Shown: positions 1 to 9,339, numbered from the stretch's first letter. The stretch is DNA of 64,000 nt from CAZPWF01 sp964610775 (GCA_964610775.1 CAZSZC010000003.1:35732-99731); one strand, 5' to 3'. The notes: generated by a model not told the origin, from the sequence alone. Numbers and translations are program-made.

Positions 1-114
1 ATAATCATCATTTATGAGTGTAATTAAAGGTGAAGGGAATTTAGTATTTTGGTCGGCCAATGCCACGCCTACCCTTTTTGTGCCAACATCAAGCGCTATA
101 ATACTATTGGCCAT
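1..114 (-). CDS. ruvX: RuvX/YqgF Holliday junction resolvase, N-terminal fragment
   Basis: Only the first 38 codons lie in the window; the gene runs off the left edge. The N-terminus carries the family signature ALDVGTKRVGVALAD. This is the RNase H-like fold strand with the first catalytic Asp, typical of the YqgF/RuvX family, which acts in pre-16S rRNA processing or as a putative Holliday junction resolvase. Its ATG (112-114) overlaps the end of the upstream baseplate-J-like gene by 11 bp, so it probably belongs to the same transcript as pilM. The assignment rests on this short but characteristic motif. Confidence 0.8.
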   Translation of the reverse strand, partial: MANSIIALDVGTKRVGVALADQNTKFPSPLITLINDDY

Positions 115-1621
115 TTTTTTGCTCGAAAACTATAGTAATCTTATTAGGATTTTTTGGAGCCTTAGATACCCAGAAAGGGCTATAAGAAACTTCGACTTCT
201 TGAATTCCTGGCTGTTTCAGAATTTCCTGTATCTCACCGCGTCGTTTGCCGGTAATAGACTTCTTTATGTCATCAGTATTTAACTTTGGCCCAGCTGTTA
301 CTTCGGATTTAACATTCAGGCGTGTTTTGCCATCAGACTGATGATCATATACCTGGTAAGTGGCATTATCCAGCCCGTTATTAATTATCATCTGTTTGTT
401 AGGATCAATACTCTTATTGGCTTGATTCTCAACTAGAGTTTTAACATCATCATGCTTGGCGCCAACCATAGAATTAGTAACTACAACCGTTACCGTTACC
501 TCATTCGCCTCTGAACCAACTGCTGGAGAAGGGCTTACTGATGGCTCGCTGCTCGAAAAGGTATCAACAAGTGGTATATAACCCTCTTTTTTGAGCTGAT
601 CTTGTAATTCGGCCTTAGCTGCATCAGCATTATTCTGTTCCATGGCTTTTTGCTTGGCGCCATCTACGTCCTGCTGACTAACAACCTTAACAATCTTGTC
701 GGTACCGCCAGTCATATTAGAACCAGAACCGGTAATTCCTGATACAGCCGAATTATAACTTCTAGCGCTAAGATTGTATGATCCGCCACCGTTAGCCGCT
801 GTTACGCTAACTGTTTGGTTTAGACCAAAATCAGAGCTTTTACAATTCGGTCCGCTAAAAAGAGCTGGTTCTAGTGTTACTGCTTCGTTAGTCACAAAAG
901 TAAACTGACCACTGCTAAAGGCAGTTCCAGCTGGTAAAGTATGGGACTCGCCATCATTGATACAATTAGTCAAAACCATACTCCCCTTGGCTTTATCGCC
1001 AAGATTCTTCTCACCGGTTGCAGCCGCCTTTTGAGTAGTCGTTTTTTTAGTTTCTTTTACAACTGCCGGCACAACATTATTCTCAACATCAATTGTGTTG
1101 GTTTTAGGGTCAGCCGTAAACGTTACATCAGCAGTGGTCTGAGTTGTGTCGGTTCTAATGATGACTTTTGCCTTAGGCATGACGTAGAACATGACATACC
1201 AACCAACCGCCAATAGCAGTACGATTCCTATACCTAAGAAAAATTTCTTTCGAAAACTATCAAAATTAGGAATCTTAAATTTGCTGTTTTTCTTAGGTTT
1301 TTTTGACTTCTTGGTTTTTGCCGCAGGCGCACCGGTAGCGGCTAGTTTTTCTTCTGGTAGGTCGTCTAGTTCAATGGTTTCATCATCACTNNNNNNNNNN
1401 NNNNNNNNNNNNNNNNNNNNNNNNNNNNNNNNNNNNNNNNNNNNNNNNNNNNNNNNNNNNNNNNNNNNNNNNNNNNNNNNNNNNNNNNNNCTCTGGAGTA
1501 CTGTGGCTCGTTTGGGCAAAACTAAGGCTACTATCGCCTTTTTTGAAGTAACAACTTTATCAATAATTGCCGTTATTTCATCGTCAATGTCGATATATAT
1601 GGTGTCTTTTTGATCACTCAT
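104..1621 (-). CDS. baseplate J-like/pilus-associated membrane protein (contains assembly gap)
   Basis: The ORF encodes about 505 residues, with 34 unknown residues from a 100-N gap near the N-terminus. A short cytoplasmic N-terminal part is followed by an acidic then Lys/Pro-rich linker, one transmembrane helix (roughly residues 132-152), and a large extracytoplasmic region rich in Thr/Val/Asn. That region resembles the baseplate J/gp47-type beta proteins common in CPR genomes. The start ATG overlaps the pilM stop by 4 bp (ATGA), so the two are translationally coupled. This suggests a role as the membrane partner of PilM in a type IV pilus-like machine. True length is uncertain because the gap size is a placeholder. 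The domain name is from recall, not a search. Confidence 0.65.
   Translation of the reverse strand: MSDQKDTIYIDIDDEITAIIDKVVTSKKAIVALVLPKRATVLQXXXXXXXXXXXXXXXXXXXXXXXXXXXXXXXXXXSDDETIELDDLPEEKLAATGAPAAKTKKSKKPKKNSKFKIPNFDSFRKKFFLGIGIVLLLAVGWYVMFYVMPKAKVIIRTDTTQTTADVTFTADPKTNTIDVENNVVPAVVKETKKTTTQKAAATGEKNLGDKAKGSMVLTNCINDGESHTLPAGTAFSSGQFTFVTNEAVTLEPALFSGPNCKSSDFGLNQTVSVTAANGGGSYNLSARSYNSAVSGITGSGSNMTGGTDKIVKVVSQQDVDGAKQKAMEQNNADAAKAELQDQLKKEGYIPLVDTFSSSEPSVSPSPAVGSEANEVTVTVVVTNSMVGAKHDDVKTLVENQANKSIDPNKQMIINNGLDNATYQVYDHQSDGKTRLNVKSEVTAGPKLNTDDIKKSITGKRRGEIQEILKQPGIQEVEVSYSPFWVSKAPKNPNKITIVFEQKNGQ
1391..1490. other. assembly gap (100 N)
   Basis: Exactly 100 N bases, the usual placeholder for a gap of unknown length. 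It lies in the N-terminal cytoplasmic part of the baseplate-J-like gene. The reading frame is open on both sides and stays in frame across 100 N. That is compatible with a missing length of 100 plus or minus a multiple of 3. Confidence 0.97.
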
Positions 1622-2892
1622 ACTTGTAACATCCTATCGATTCTTTGCTTAATAGAACCTGAGGAAGCATTGTCTTGCTGTTGCATAGTATCAAGACCGA
1701 CCCTCAATAGACCCATAGCCGTAATGTAGGTGTGGTCATTTACTTTGCCAGTTTTGTCGGACATACCAACAACTTGTTCGGGGTGGATATGCTGAATGTT
1801 TGGTTTCTTAGTAAAGGGAAGGGTCTTATACCAATCTGTGCGCTCTAATTGCTCAAATAATATATCTAAACTAGAACCACCGCCACAGAGTAAAATTTTG
1901 TTAGGCAACTGATCAAGTTGCGGAAACTCACCGAGAGCTAGCTCAACACCATTTACCCACACTCCAGCCGTACGACTTAACACTGACTCGATCTGGGCTC
2001 GTTCTTTCTTGCCAATTTTATTGGTACTGAGCGCCAACTTGAGCTCTTCAGCCTCCTCAAAAGTAACATCCATGGCACGTTCTACTGATCTAGTGTATGC
2101 TCGCCCACCGATTCCAAACATCTTTGTACCCTGAACTCCGCCGTCGTTAATAACAGCTATATCTGTAGTACCGCCACCCACATCCATCAAAATGGCATTC
2201 ATAGTGGTATTTTGATCATCGCCAATTACTGAACGAGCGACCGCAAAAGGCTCAGCTGCTACTGCCAATAAATCAAGGTCAAGTTCTAGGGCAGTACGCT
2301 CTAAGGCGCCAATATGAATAAGTGGCGCAAAGGCTGTGTAAAGCTGAACAACGACTTCCTTACCCTGAAAGCCAACTGGGTTTGTAACAGGGTAGCCATC
2401 GATCGTAATACTAACAAGGGCACTATTTATTAACCTAACCTCTAGATCTTTACCGCCGAGTTCAAGCATAATCTGTTGCTTTGCCTTGGTTTGGGCTCGT
2501 TGTTGTACTAAATGAATTATTTGTTCTATTTCGGCTATATCCAAAGCTTTGGTCGGGTTTTTCCGGTGACATTTGACAGTAATGGTTGTGCCCTTAACTA
2601 ACTCGCCTGCGATGCCAATGACAGCCGTTCGCACACTTATTCCAGCTTGCTCTTCTGCTTCATTTAAGGCTCGATCGCAATTAGCAACTACTGCCCCAAT
2701 GTCGGCAATAGCCCCTGCTTGCATATCATTAAAGCTTTGGTGAGCTCTACCCACCCCTATTATTTCGATATTTTCACCCGAAATCTGGGCTATAAGAGCC
2801 TTGACGTACTCTGTCCCAATATCAAGTCCAACCAAATATTGTCCGTCTTCCCCTGTTTTTTTGGGGCGTAAAGCTTTAATTTTATCAAGCAT
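1618..2892 (-). CDS. pilM: type IV pilus assembly ATPase PilM (FtsA-like)
   Basis: A 424-residue actin-fold protein. Near the N-terminus LVGLDIGTEYVKAL is the phosphate-1 loop of the FtsA/PilM family. A second phosphate motif, MDVGGGTTDIAVI, lies mid-protein, and LCGGGSSL marks the adenosine loop near the C-terminus. The region between shows the SHS2-type insertion expected of PilM/FtsA. PilM is the cytoplasmic ring that links pilus assembly to the inner-membrane PilN/PilO proteins; the coupled downstream membrane gene may be that partner. FtsA is the main alternative, but ftsZ is not adjacent. A promoter-like element puts the transcription start about 5 nt upstream of the ATG. Confidence 0.8.
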   Translation of the reverse strand: MLDKIKALRPKKTGEDGQYLVGLDIGTEYVKALIAQISGENIEIIGVGRAHQSFNDMQAGAIADIGAVVANCDRALNEAEEQAGISVRTAVIGIAGELVKGTTITVKCHRKNPTKALDIAEIEQIIHLVQQRAQTKAKQQIMLELGGKDLEVRLINSALVSITIDGYPVTNPVGFQGKEVVVQLYTAFAPLIHIGALERTALELDLDLLAVAAEPFAVARSVIGDDQNTTMNAILMDVGGGTTDIAVINDGGVQGTKMFGIGGRAYTRSVERAMDVTFEEAEELKLALSTNKIGKKERAQIESVLSRTAGVWVNGVELALGEFPQLDQLPNKILLCGGGSSLDILFEQLERTDWYKTLPFTKKPNIQHIHPEQVVGMSDKTGKVNDHTYITAMGLLRVGLDTMQQQDNASSGSIKQRIDRMLQV

Positions 2893-2903
2893 AATCGGTA
2901 CTT

Positions 2904-2932
2904 ATTGTACCACGTCCACCCCTATTACTAAA
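2904..2932 (-). promoter_or_regulatory. promoter for pilM operon
   Basis: Read on the minus strand: TTTAGT (2927-2932), 17 bp, then TACAAT (2904-2909) with an upstream TG (extended -10, TGGTACAAT). The predicted start near 2897 leaves only about 5 nt before the pilM ATG. Confidence 0.5.
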
Positions 2933-3149
2933 CAGACGTGTTACCAAAAACACGGACACCATCTAAATCTGCTAGCCTAGCAATATCTGTAGTCGGCACA
3001 TCAATTGCGAAATGGCCAATAGTCAAAATCAGTTCAGTTTTATTTTCGGGTAAGCCCAACTTTGCCAAAGCCTCTTCCTTAGATTCGTTTCTTACCAGCA
3101 CGACCTCACCCCTACGCGGATCATCTTGACCTTTTAAAAATATATCCAT
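2928..3149 (-). CDS. small hypothetical protein
   Basis: A 73-residue protein starting at MDIFLKGQDD; an upstream in-frame TTG would add seven residues but is a poor start. It has no membrane segment or recognisable motif and looks like a small alpha/beta fold with a charged middle. It lies 50 bp downstream of alaS on the same strand and may be co-transcribed with it. I do not recognise the family. Confidence 0.5.
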   Translation of the reverse strand: MDIFLKGQDDPRRGEVVLVRNESKEEALAKLGLPENKTELILTIGHFAIDVPTTDIARLADLDGVRVFGNTSV

Positions 3150-3199
3150 AGCTTCTAAGATTTTGCACAACAGTTTTCTAGGCTACAGCAAATATCTGT

Positions 3200-5086
3200 C
3201 TATTGCAAGACGGCTTTTATGCGACGAATTCCAGCCGAACTTGCTTCTTCTTTAATAATCTTGAACTTCTTGCCATCTTCAAATAGTTGTAAAGTATGAT
3301 CGACGTGTGGACCGCCACATATTTCGAAGCTAAATGGCTTGTTAGCATCGTCGGCTATCATTTTATAGACCTTGACTGTATCGCCATAACGATCACCAAA
3401 CTGACCAAGCGCGCCTAACTTACCAGTAGCTTCTTCGGTTGGATACTCTGCCCAAGTTATTTTTAGATCTTTGGCAATTTGTTCGTTTACTATGTCTTCA
3501 ACTTGCTTAACCTGCTCTGGCGTAACTTTTTCGGGATGACTAAAGTCAAATCGCAAGCGTTCTTCGGTTATATTACTACCACGCTGAATAACGTGATCAC
3601 CCAAAACGTCCCTTAGAGCTTGGTACATAAGGTGTGTGGCTGTATGGTATTTCTTATGCTGCATTGTCTGGCCACCCAAACCACCCTTGAAGGTTCCTTT
3701 GCTAGCCGTTTGACTACGCTCGCGTTGTTCTTTCATTTTGGCTTCAAATTCTTCTCGCCAGTTCTCTGAAACATCATAACCGAGTGTATATGCCTCCTCC
3801 ACGCTTAGTTCAACGGGAAATCCATATGTGTCGTATAGCATAAAAATTCCAGACCCATCCAATCTACCCTTTTCAGCCATTTTTTGTAACTCACGCACTC
3901 CTTTTCGTAGTGTTTGCCGGAAAATTTTTTCTTCTTTTACTAGTACATCTATAACTTCCTGACGCTTAGCCTTTACTTCCGGATAGTCATCCTCATACAT
4001 ATCTGCAATCACAGGCACTAGATGTTCGCAGAGATTCTGCTCAACACCTAGCTCAAAAGCAAAACGAATAGCCCTGCGCATTAAGCGACGCATTACATAA
4101 CCCTGCTCTTTGTTGCTTGGCGCAATACCATCCACAGCTAAAAAAGTCGACGCACGCAAGTGGTCGGCAATCACGCGCATACTTTCAGTGTGACTATCAT
4201 ACGATTTGCTACTGAGCTTCTCGAGCTCATCAATAACTGGCGACAGCAAGCTAATTTTAAAAACATCTGGGTCATTATTGGCCGCCAAGGCAATTCGCTC
4301 TAAGCCGCCACCGAAGTCAACGTTAGGCTTTTCGAGCGGCTCAAATCCTCGCTCTGTGCGTTTGTAGGCCATAAAAACACTGTTTGCTATTTCGACAAAG
4401 CGACCACAATCACAATTTGGATGACACTCCTCACCCCACCTCTTGTCGTGCTTGGTGCCAAAGTCATAAAATACCTCTGTGTCTGGCCCACAAGGATCAC
4501 CTAACGGAGTTGTCGCCTCGGCGCCCGCCCGACTCCACCAATTTTTGCTACCGTCATAAAAGAAAATACGACCATCAGACATGCCTTTCTTGTAGCCATC
4601 ATCCTCAGAACCAATATCAACTTGTTTTGCGTCAATTTTCTTAGATTCAAATAAACGCTGCCAAAGCTTGGCCACCTCGGTATCTTTAGGAATACCAAAC
4701 TCTTCATTACCAAAATAGCACGTGACATACAATTTGCTAGGGTCAAGCCCAACTACTTCTGTCAGAAATTCAAATAACCAAGGGACCTGCTCCTTTTTAA
4801 AATAATCACCCAAGCTCCAGTTGCCAAGCATCTCAAAGAAGGTTGTGTGACGATTATCGCCCACTTCTTCAATATCCTGAGCACGTAAGCATGTTTGACT
4901 ATCTACTAGCCGCGTACCTTCTGGGTGAGTCTCACCCAGTAAATAAGGAATAAGTGGCTGCATGCCAGAACCGGTAAATAAAGTGGTTGGATCATTGTAG
5001 GGCACCAAAAGTGCCCGTGGAATAATTGCGTGACCACGTTCTTCAAAGAATTTTAAATAAGATTTGCGAATTTCTTGAGCATTCAT
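3200..5086 (-). CDS. alaS: alanyl-tRNA synthetase (lacks C-terminal domain)
   Basis: Charges tRNA-Ala with alanine. The 628 residues contain the class II catalytic core (N-terminal RKSYLKFFEERGH, then LFTGSGMQPLIPYL). The tRNA-binding middle is followed by the editing domain, with zinc ligands HTATH and CGGPH. The protein stops at SSAGIRRIKAV, the end of the editing domain. Typical bacterial AlaRS is about 870 residues, so the C-Ala dimerisation/tRNA-binding domain is absent. The end is clean with a stop and no remnant downstream. The shortened form seems native rather than truncated by a frameshift. Confidence 0.93.
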   Translation of the reverse strand: MNAQEIRKSYLKFFEERGHAIIPRALLVPYNDPTTLFTGSGMQPLIPYLLGETHPEGTRLVDSQTCLRAQDIEEVGDNRHTTFFEMLGNWSLGDYFKKEQVPWLFEFLTEVVGLDPSKLYVTCYFGNEEFGIPKDTEVAKLWQRLFESKKIDAKQVDIGSEDDGYKKGMSDGRIFFYDGSKNWWSRAGAEATTPLGDPCGPDTEVFYDFGTKHDKRWGEECHPNCDCGRFVEIANSVFMAYKRTERGFEPLEKPNVDFGGGLERIALAANNDPDVFKISLLSPVIDELEKLSSKSYDSHTESMRVIADHLRASTFLAVDGIAPSNKEQGYVMRRLMRRAIRFAFELGVEQNLCEHLVPVIADMYEDDYPEVKAKRQEVIDVLVKEEKIFRQTLRKGVRELQKMAEKGRLDGSGIFMLYDTYGFPVELSVEEAYTLGYDVSENWREEFEAKMKEQRERSQTASKGTFKGGLGGQTMQHKKYHTATHLMYQALRDVLGDHVIQRGSNITEERLRFDFSHPEKVTPEQVKQVEDIVNEQIAKDLKITWAEYPTEEATGKLGALGQFGDRYGDTVKVYKMIADDANKPFSFEICGGPHVDHTLQLFEDGKKFKIIKEEASSAGIRRIKAVLQ

Positions 5087-5117
5087 ATCTGTTACAGTCT
5101 ACCAGATTTTTTATAAT

Positions 5118-6158
5118 CTAACAGATTATACCTCCACCTAAGCACTGGTCGTTGAGATAAAAAACTGCTGACTGCCCGGCAGTAATAGCTCGAACCTCTT
5201 GATCTAGCATCACTTTATTGTCTTTATAATCAATTCTGCAGCCTACTAACGGAGCACGATAACGCGTCCTAACTTGCAACTTAGTTAGATCGGGTTGTTT
5301 ATTAATCCAGTGCATAGATGTTAGTTTTAATTCTTTATACCATAGCTTTTTATCATCAAGATCAGTCGTTACGTAAACTTCGTTTTTACCCATATCCTTG
5401 CCAATTACGTAGTAGGGAAGGCCGCCACCAACATTTAGACCGTGTCGTTGGCCAATAGTATAAAATATTGCACCGTCATGCTCTCCAATTCCATTGCCTG
5501 ATTGATCAATGATCAATCCCGGTTCAGTTGTTACATATTGCTCAAGAAATTCACGAATACCAACTTTGCCAACAAAACAAATTCCCTGACTATCTTTTTT
5601 TGCGGCGGTCACTAATCCGAGCTTCTTGGCTATTTTCCTTACCTCGTCTTTAGTTTTAAACTCACCTATAGGCATAAGACTTTTTTCGAGTGCTTGATGA
5701 GTGACTCTGTATAAAAAGTAGGTTTGGTCTTTGTCTTTATTTTCGGCAACATATAACTTTCCATCATCAATCTTGGCGTAGTGTCCTGTGGCAATCATAT
5801 CAGCACCGTCTTCTAGGGCGGTTTCTAAGAATAATTTAAACTTCACTTCTTGGTTACACATAATGTCAGGATTTGGGGTACGTCCTGCTTTGTATTCTTC
5901 GATCATATAATCAACAACTTTGTGTTGATATTCGGTTTCAAAATCGTACATCTTAAAATCAATACCAAGCTGTACTGCAACCCGCTTAGCATCTTGGAAA
6001 TCTTCTTTCCACGGGCAAGGGTAGCCGGGTAGGTCTTTACTCCAATTTTTCATAAATACGCCCGTAACAGCGTAGCCTTGCTCTTTTAAAAGAGCAGCCG
6101 TAACAGATGAATCAACACCACCACTAAGGCCTACGTAAACTTTGATTTTTTTTGACAT
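5118..6158 (-). CDS. mnmA: tRNA-specific 2-thiouridylase MnmA
   Basis: Installs the 2-thio group on U34 of tRNAs for Lys, Glu and Gln, using sulfur relayed from a cysteine desulfurase. The 346 residues begin with the PP-loop motif GLSGGVDSSV that binds ATP. The nucleophilic Cys is in NPDIMCNQ and the second catalytic Cys in SQGICFVG; the two form the disulfide/persulfide pair. Length is near the family norm. The gene ends 31 bp before alaS. An extended -10 element puts transcription start about 3 nt before the ATG. The likely sulfur donor is the desulfurase at 20665-21819. Confidence 0.95.
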   Translation of the reverse strand: MSKKIKVYVGLSGGVDSSVTAALLKEQGYAVTGVFMKNWSKDLPGYPCPWKEDFQDAKRVAVQLGIDFKMYDFETEYQHKVVDYMIEEYKAGRTPNPDIMCNQEVKFKLFLETALEDGADMIATGHYAKIDDGKLYVAENKDKDQTYFLYRVTHQALEKSLMPIGEFKTKDEVRKIAKKLGLVTAAKKDSQGICFVGKVGIREFLEQYVTTEPGLIIDQSGNGIGEHDGAIFYTIGQRHGLNVGGGLPYYVIGKDMGKNEVYVTTDLDDKKLWYKELKLTSMHWINKQPDLTKLQVRTRYRAPLVGCRIDYKDNKVMLDQEVRAITAGQSAVFYLNDQCLGGGIIC

Positions 6159-6167
6159 ATATTGAAT

Positions 6168-6176
6168 ATTATACCA
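6168..6176 (-). promoter_or_regulatory. extended -10 promoter for mnmA
   Basis: The minus strand reads TGGTATAAT (6168-6176), a consensus extended -10. Predicted start is near 6161 and the ATG is at 6158. The spacer shares the string AGGGGTG with the pilM promoter. Confidence 0.55.
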
Positions 6177-6222
6177 AACTCACCCCTGTTTGAAAAGTGA
6201 TCAAAAGCAAGCTAACGGGTAT

Positions 6223-7143
6223 TTAAAATGGTCGTTCGCCGCGCTCAATCTTTTTGCGGAGCATTCGTAGTTCGTACTTCTTGCCAAGCCAGAAAGTAGA
6301 TATAACAAAAGGTATGGTAAGCGCGGCTGGCTGCCAAAGAATCTTGGTCTTAGGGGTAGTTGAGCCGCCGCCACTATTATCTTGCCCAGCATTTTGGCCC
6401 TTATTAGTGCCGTTGTTATCCTGACTAAGTGGCCCATTAGCTATACCGACTAGTTGCAAATAGGCTACACCCCCGTCTTTATCGGTGGCTTTAATCACGA
6501 TGTTGTATACACCAGGGGAATCATAGATATGTTTTATATTAAATGTACCTGGGTATTGCTGACTAATTAGATCCGGGGTTACGCCATCACCCCAGTCGAC
6601 ACTAATTGCATAGGGTCCAATTCCGCCAGATAAAATTATTGGCCAAATTAGTTCCTCTTTTGGGTTTGCGCCACGCTTGGCGTAGTTACTGGTAAGAGTA
6701 ACTTTAGATGCCGCCCCTTTTGCATTATCAGTAAAGCTAACATTTACTTTGTTTGAATCAGGTCCCGCCTGATCAAGAGCGTCATAGACTCGTGCAACCA
6801 GTTCGTTCTGCCCACCAAATAAATCAATAATAATTGAGAAGCTGCCGTTTTTACATATAACAGAACCTGCGAAGACATTGTTCTTGAATAGTTTTATCAA
6901 TAATTCATTGGGGCAAATACCCGAAACGGTTACAGGATTAGTTGTAAAGACTTGGCCATCACGCGGCAAGCTAATAGTTGCCCCCTGGCTAGGCGGCGGT
7001 GAAGGTAGTCTACCCTCTATTCCAACTGCACCGGAATCTTGCGCTGCCCTAGCGGGGCTATAAATATATAAAGACCCTACTATTCCCCCCGCTATTGCCA
7101 CTATTGCGACAACAATAAATGTTTTTACCATTCTCTTGAACAC
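6223..7143 (-). CDS. exported PKD-domain surface protein
   Basis: A 306-residue secreted protein anchored at the C-terminus. It starts with a signal/transmembrane segment. A beta-sandwich repeat follows (roughly residues 55-140, bacterial Ig/glucodextranase-B-like, with DGQVFTTNPVTVSG). Next comes a PKD-type domain (DWGDG near residue 185, then the HIYDSPGVYNIVIKATD strand). A low-complexity Asn/Gly/Ser linker leads to a C-terminal hydrophobic helix and a basic tail. Such proteins act in cell-surface contact. The neighbours are other exported proteins on the same strand. The specific ligand is unknown. Confidence 0.7.
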   Translation of the reverse strand: MFKRMVKTFIVVAIVAIAGGIVGSLYIYSPARAAQDSGAVGIEGRLPSPPPSQGATISLPRDGQVFTTNPVTVSGICPNELLIKLFKNNVFAGSVICKNGSFSIIIDLFGGQNELVARVYDALDQAGPDSNKVNVSFTDNAKGAASKVTLTSNYAKRGANPKEELIWPIILSGGIGPYAISVDWGDGVTPDLISQQYPGTFNIKHIYDSPGVYNIVIKATDKDGGVAYLQLVGIANGPLSQDNNGTNKGQNAGQDNSGGGSTTPKTKILWQPAALTIPFVISTFWLGKKYELRMLRKKIERGERPF

Positions 7144-7194
7144 GATACCATCATACTAGCATAAAAAGCTTAACCATGACACGTGATTAAATCT

Positions 7195-7221
7195 AAAACC
7201 ACCCTTGGTTTGGGTGGTTTT
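7195..7221 (-). terminator. Rho-independent terminator
   Basis: Perfect 10-bp inverted repeat AAAACCACCC / GGGTGGTTTT with a 7-nt loop, 20 bp downstream of the stop of the 7241-8212 gene. Flanking A and T runs could make it work in both directions. Confidence 0.8.
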
Positions 7222-7240
7222 AGATCAGTCTATTTTTTGA

Positions 7241-8212
7241 CTATTTTTTTCTCTTCTTTGGATGTGCAAACTTCTTGCGGTAGATAATTACCCCACCTAG
7301 TACTATAAGTACAATCACAGCTGCAATAACTGCTAACAGCCAAACTGGAATGTACCAGAAAGATACTGATTGAGTAATAACTTCACCACCACGACCGTAA
7401 GATATGTTGGCAAGAACTGTATAGCGGCCTGGCCTGCTTACATTATGAATAGCGTCTTTAAATGTTCGTGTACTATTCGGCAGTATGTTAGCCTTCGGGT
7501 CAGTATTATTTAATTCATAAGAATAAACTTCACCACCGCCAATTCCACCACTTACACTTACCCGACCAAATGGCTTAGAAAAACCATTACCGTTGTTCTT
7601 GATTTCAATAGCAACCTGATTAGGCGATTTGGTAAAGAAGGTTCCGGTCTTATCTCCTTGAGAAACCTTCATACTATTAATCTGAATCTGTTCAGTTATA
7701 TTGCCAGGCACCTCAATCAAAACAAGTGTACCTACACTAGCTGTCAAGGCAACATTACCCTGATCATTCTTCTGATTTAGTGGTACGGCTGTATATCGAA
7801 TCACACCATAATATGCTCCAGGAGCAGTGCCGACAGGGATATTAACACCCAGTTCAACGTTTTTCTTTTCTTCCTTTACCATAGGGAAGTTTGTAGCATT
7901 GGTTATGAATTTTCTGATACTTGTTGGGCTATCTTGTTGACTATCGGGCAGTAATTTTGGCTCACCTGTTATTCCGTCAGACTCAAAATCGTTAATTGTA
8001 ACTTTAGCTTCTATATCTGTTCCGGATACATTTTGAATAGACAATCGTATTGTGTCAGACTTGCCTGGCTCAACCTGTAATTCTGCTCGTGTTGGAGAAA
8101 TATTAAGCCCACTGCTCCCCTTTTGCTCTTGCGCCAAAACTGGCAGCTGAAATAGACCTGCGGACAACACTATAATACTAACTAGTGACGCCACTCGTTT
8201 AATAAATTGCAT
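7241..8212 (-). CDS. membrane-anchored extracellular protein, DUF916-like
   Basis: A 323-residue exported protein with an N-terminal signal peptide. The beta-sandwich region opens NISPTRAELQVEPGKSDTI, reminiscent of DUF916/WxL-associated proteins. A second beta domain follows. The C-terminus has one transmembrane helix (roughly residues 290-312) and a Lys-rich cytoplasmic tail (stop-transfer). In DUF916 proteins this architecture links surface adhesins to the membrane. Here it sits next to the surface protein array at 8.3-12.9 kb, suggesting a shared function. The start is fixed by a strong AGGAGG site 9 nt upstream. Confidence 0.65.
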   Translation of the reverse strand: MQFIKRVASLVSIIVLSAGLFQLPVLAQEQKGSSGLNISPTRAELQVEPGKSDTIRLSIQNVSGTDIEAKVTINDFESDGITGEPKLLPDSQQDSPTSIRKFITNATNFPMVKEEKKNVELGVNIPVGTAPGAYYGVIRYTAVPLNQKNDQGNVALTASVGTLVLIEVPGNITEQIQINSMKVSQGDKTGTFFTKSPNQVAIEIKNNGNGFSKPFGRVSVSGGIGGGEVYSYELNNTDPKANILPNSTRTFKDAIHNVSRPGRYTVLANISYGRGGEVITQSVSFWYIPVWLLAVIAAVIVLIVLGGVIIYRKKFAHPKKRKK

Positions 8213-8257
8213 TCGTATTCACCCTCCTAAAGATTTGTATTACTAACCTTAAGTTTT

Positions 8258-8285
8258 ATTATATCAAGAGTATTGCAAATGCAAA
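8258..8285 (-). promoter_or_regulatory. promoter for DUF916-like gene
   Basis: Minus strand: TTTGCA (8280-8285), 16 bp, TATAAT (8258-8263) preceded by TGA, an extended -10. The leader is about 40 nt and includes AGGAGG. Confidence 0.65.
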
Positions 8286-8286
8286 A

Positions 8287-9339
8287 TTAAAATGATGCTG
8301 TTGCGATAAATGTGAACGTCGAACTATAAATACCAGATGGCTGAGCTTGAGACACGTTGACTAAGTAGCTCACGGTCATGATATTAAAATCAGTGGGTAG
8401 CGGTGAATTAGCCATGGTAGCGCCACTATCCAATGCAAACTGATTCGGCGTGCTATATGGTGGAACTGGGGACAATGTACCAACGCCGGTTGGGTCTTGT
8501 CCAACTGTAGGATTAGAATTTCCTCGTAAATTAATACCAAACTGACTAGTGCCAAGTTGATTACTTGTAGGGTTGGGTGATGATGGAATTATATTATTAC
8601 CTGAGGTCATAGTTAGTCCAATCATAGCTACCGAGAATCCTGTAACATCGTTGGTCGCCCCAGAAAACTGTGAAGTAGCGGTATTACTAGATGTCCTAGA
8701 CAGATCACCCATCTCTATTACATTTCCTTGACCAGTACAGTTTGGCCCTATAATTATTCCAACGCAGAAAGTAAGGTATGGTGGCACATAACCCACAGCA
8801 CCCAAGCCATTAGCAGTAGTAGTATTAAACACCACTGCACCATTATCGGTAGCCGCACCTGAGGCAGAACCATTTGTATAGGTACTTATCCTAACAAAGA
8901 CTGTCTCTTTTGCCGTGCTCGGATTAACTACGTTATCAAATCGGTAAGAAGAAGCCGTTGATAATACGCCGACTAGCGGCCTAGTCATGACTATCTTATT
9001 AGCGCTGGAAAGCCCCCCGTTAATACTGAAGCCTGTTACTCCTGTTTGAGCGGCTAAAGTAGCGCCACTGAGAGACAAACCAACTGGAGCTGTGCAAGGC
9101 AATGCTAGTAGCGGGCTATTAGTACAGTACTCGAAAGCAACCGAACCAATTATGCCTGCGGTTGGATTCGTATATTTTATAGTGTGGCTCGCCACGTCGC
9201 TCGGCACTGACGTGCTAATCAATATGGATCTATTTGATACCTGAGCGGCCTGGCCAGTAACACTAAAAAGCAGTAATGGCACCACACTGAGTAGTGCCAT
9301 TACTGAGATATATGCTAATCGTAAGCGTCTTTTTTGCAT
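8287..9339 (-). CDS. exported surface protein, member of local paralogous family
   Basis: A 350-residue protein with a signal peptide (hydrophobic stretch ending near VTGQAAQ) and a Ser/Thr/Asn/Gly-rich mature part with few charges. The first 150 residues follow the same plan as the two following genes: SNRSILISTSVPS, then a block with Cys residues ending CTAPVGLSL. The C-terminal FTFIATASF resembles STYVATATY of the paralogs. It is more diverged than those two. Likely a beta-rich surface or pilus-associated component; no enzymatic motif is visible. Confidence 0.6.
   Translation of the reverse strand: MQKRRLRLAYISVMALLSVVPLLLFSVTGQAAQVSNRSILISTSVPSDVASHTIKYTNPTAGIIGSVAFEYCTNSPLLALPCTAPVGLSLSGATLAAQTGVTGFSINGGLSSANKIVMTRPLVGVLSTASSYRFDNVVNPSTAKETVFVRISTYTNGSASGAATDNGAVVFNTTTANGLGAVGYVPPYLTFCVGIIIGPNCTGQGNVIEMGDLSRTSSNTATSQFSGATNDVTGFSVAMIGLTMTSGNNIIPSSPNPTSNQLGTSQFGINLRGNSNPTVGQDPTGVGTLSPVPPYSTPNQFALDSGATMANSPLPTDFNIMTVSYLVNVSQAQPSGIYSSTFTFIATASF

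Noticed and set aside
1191..1613. Long plus-strand frame opposite the baseplate-J-like gene
   Set aside because: It spans the N gap and is the complement of a real gene with signal from neighbours; no ribosome site and biased composition.
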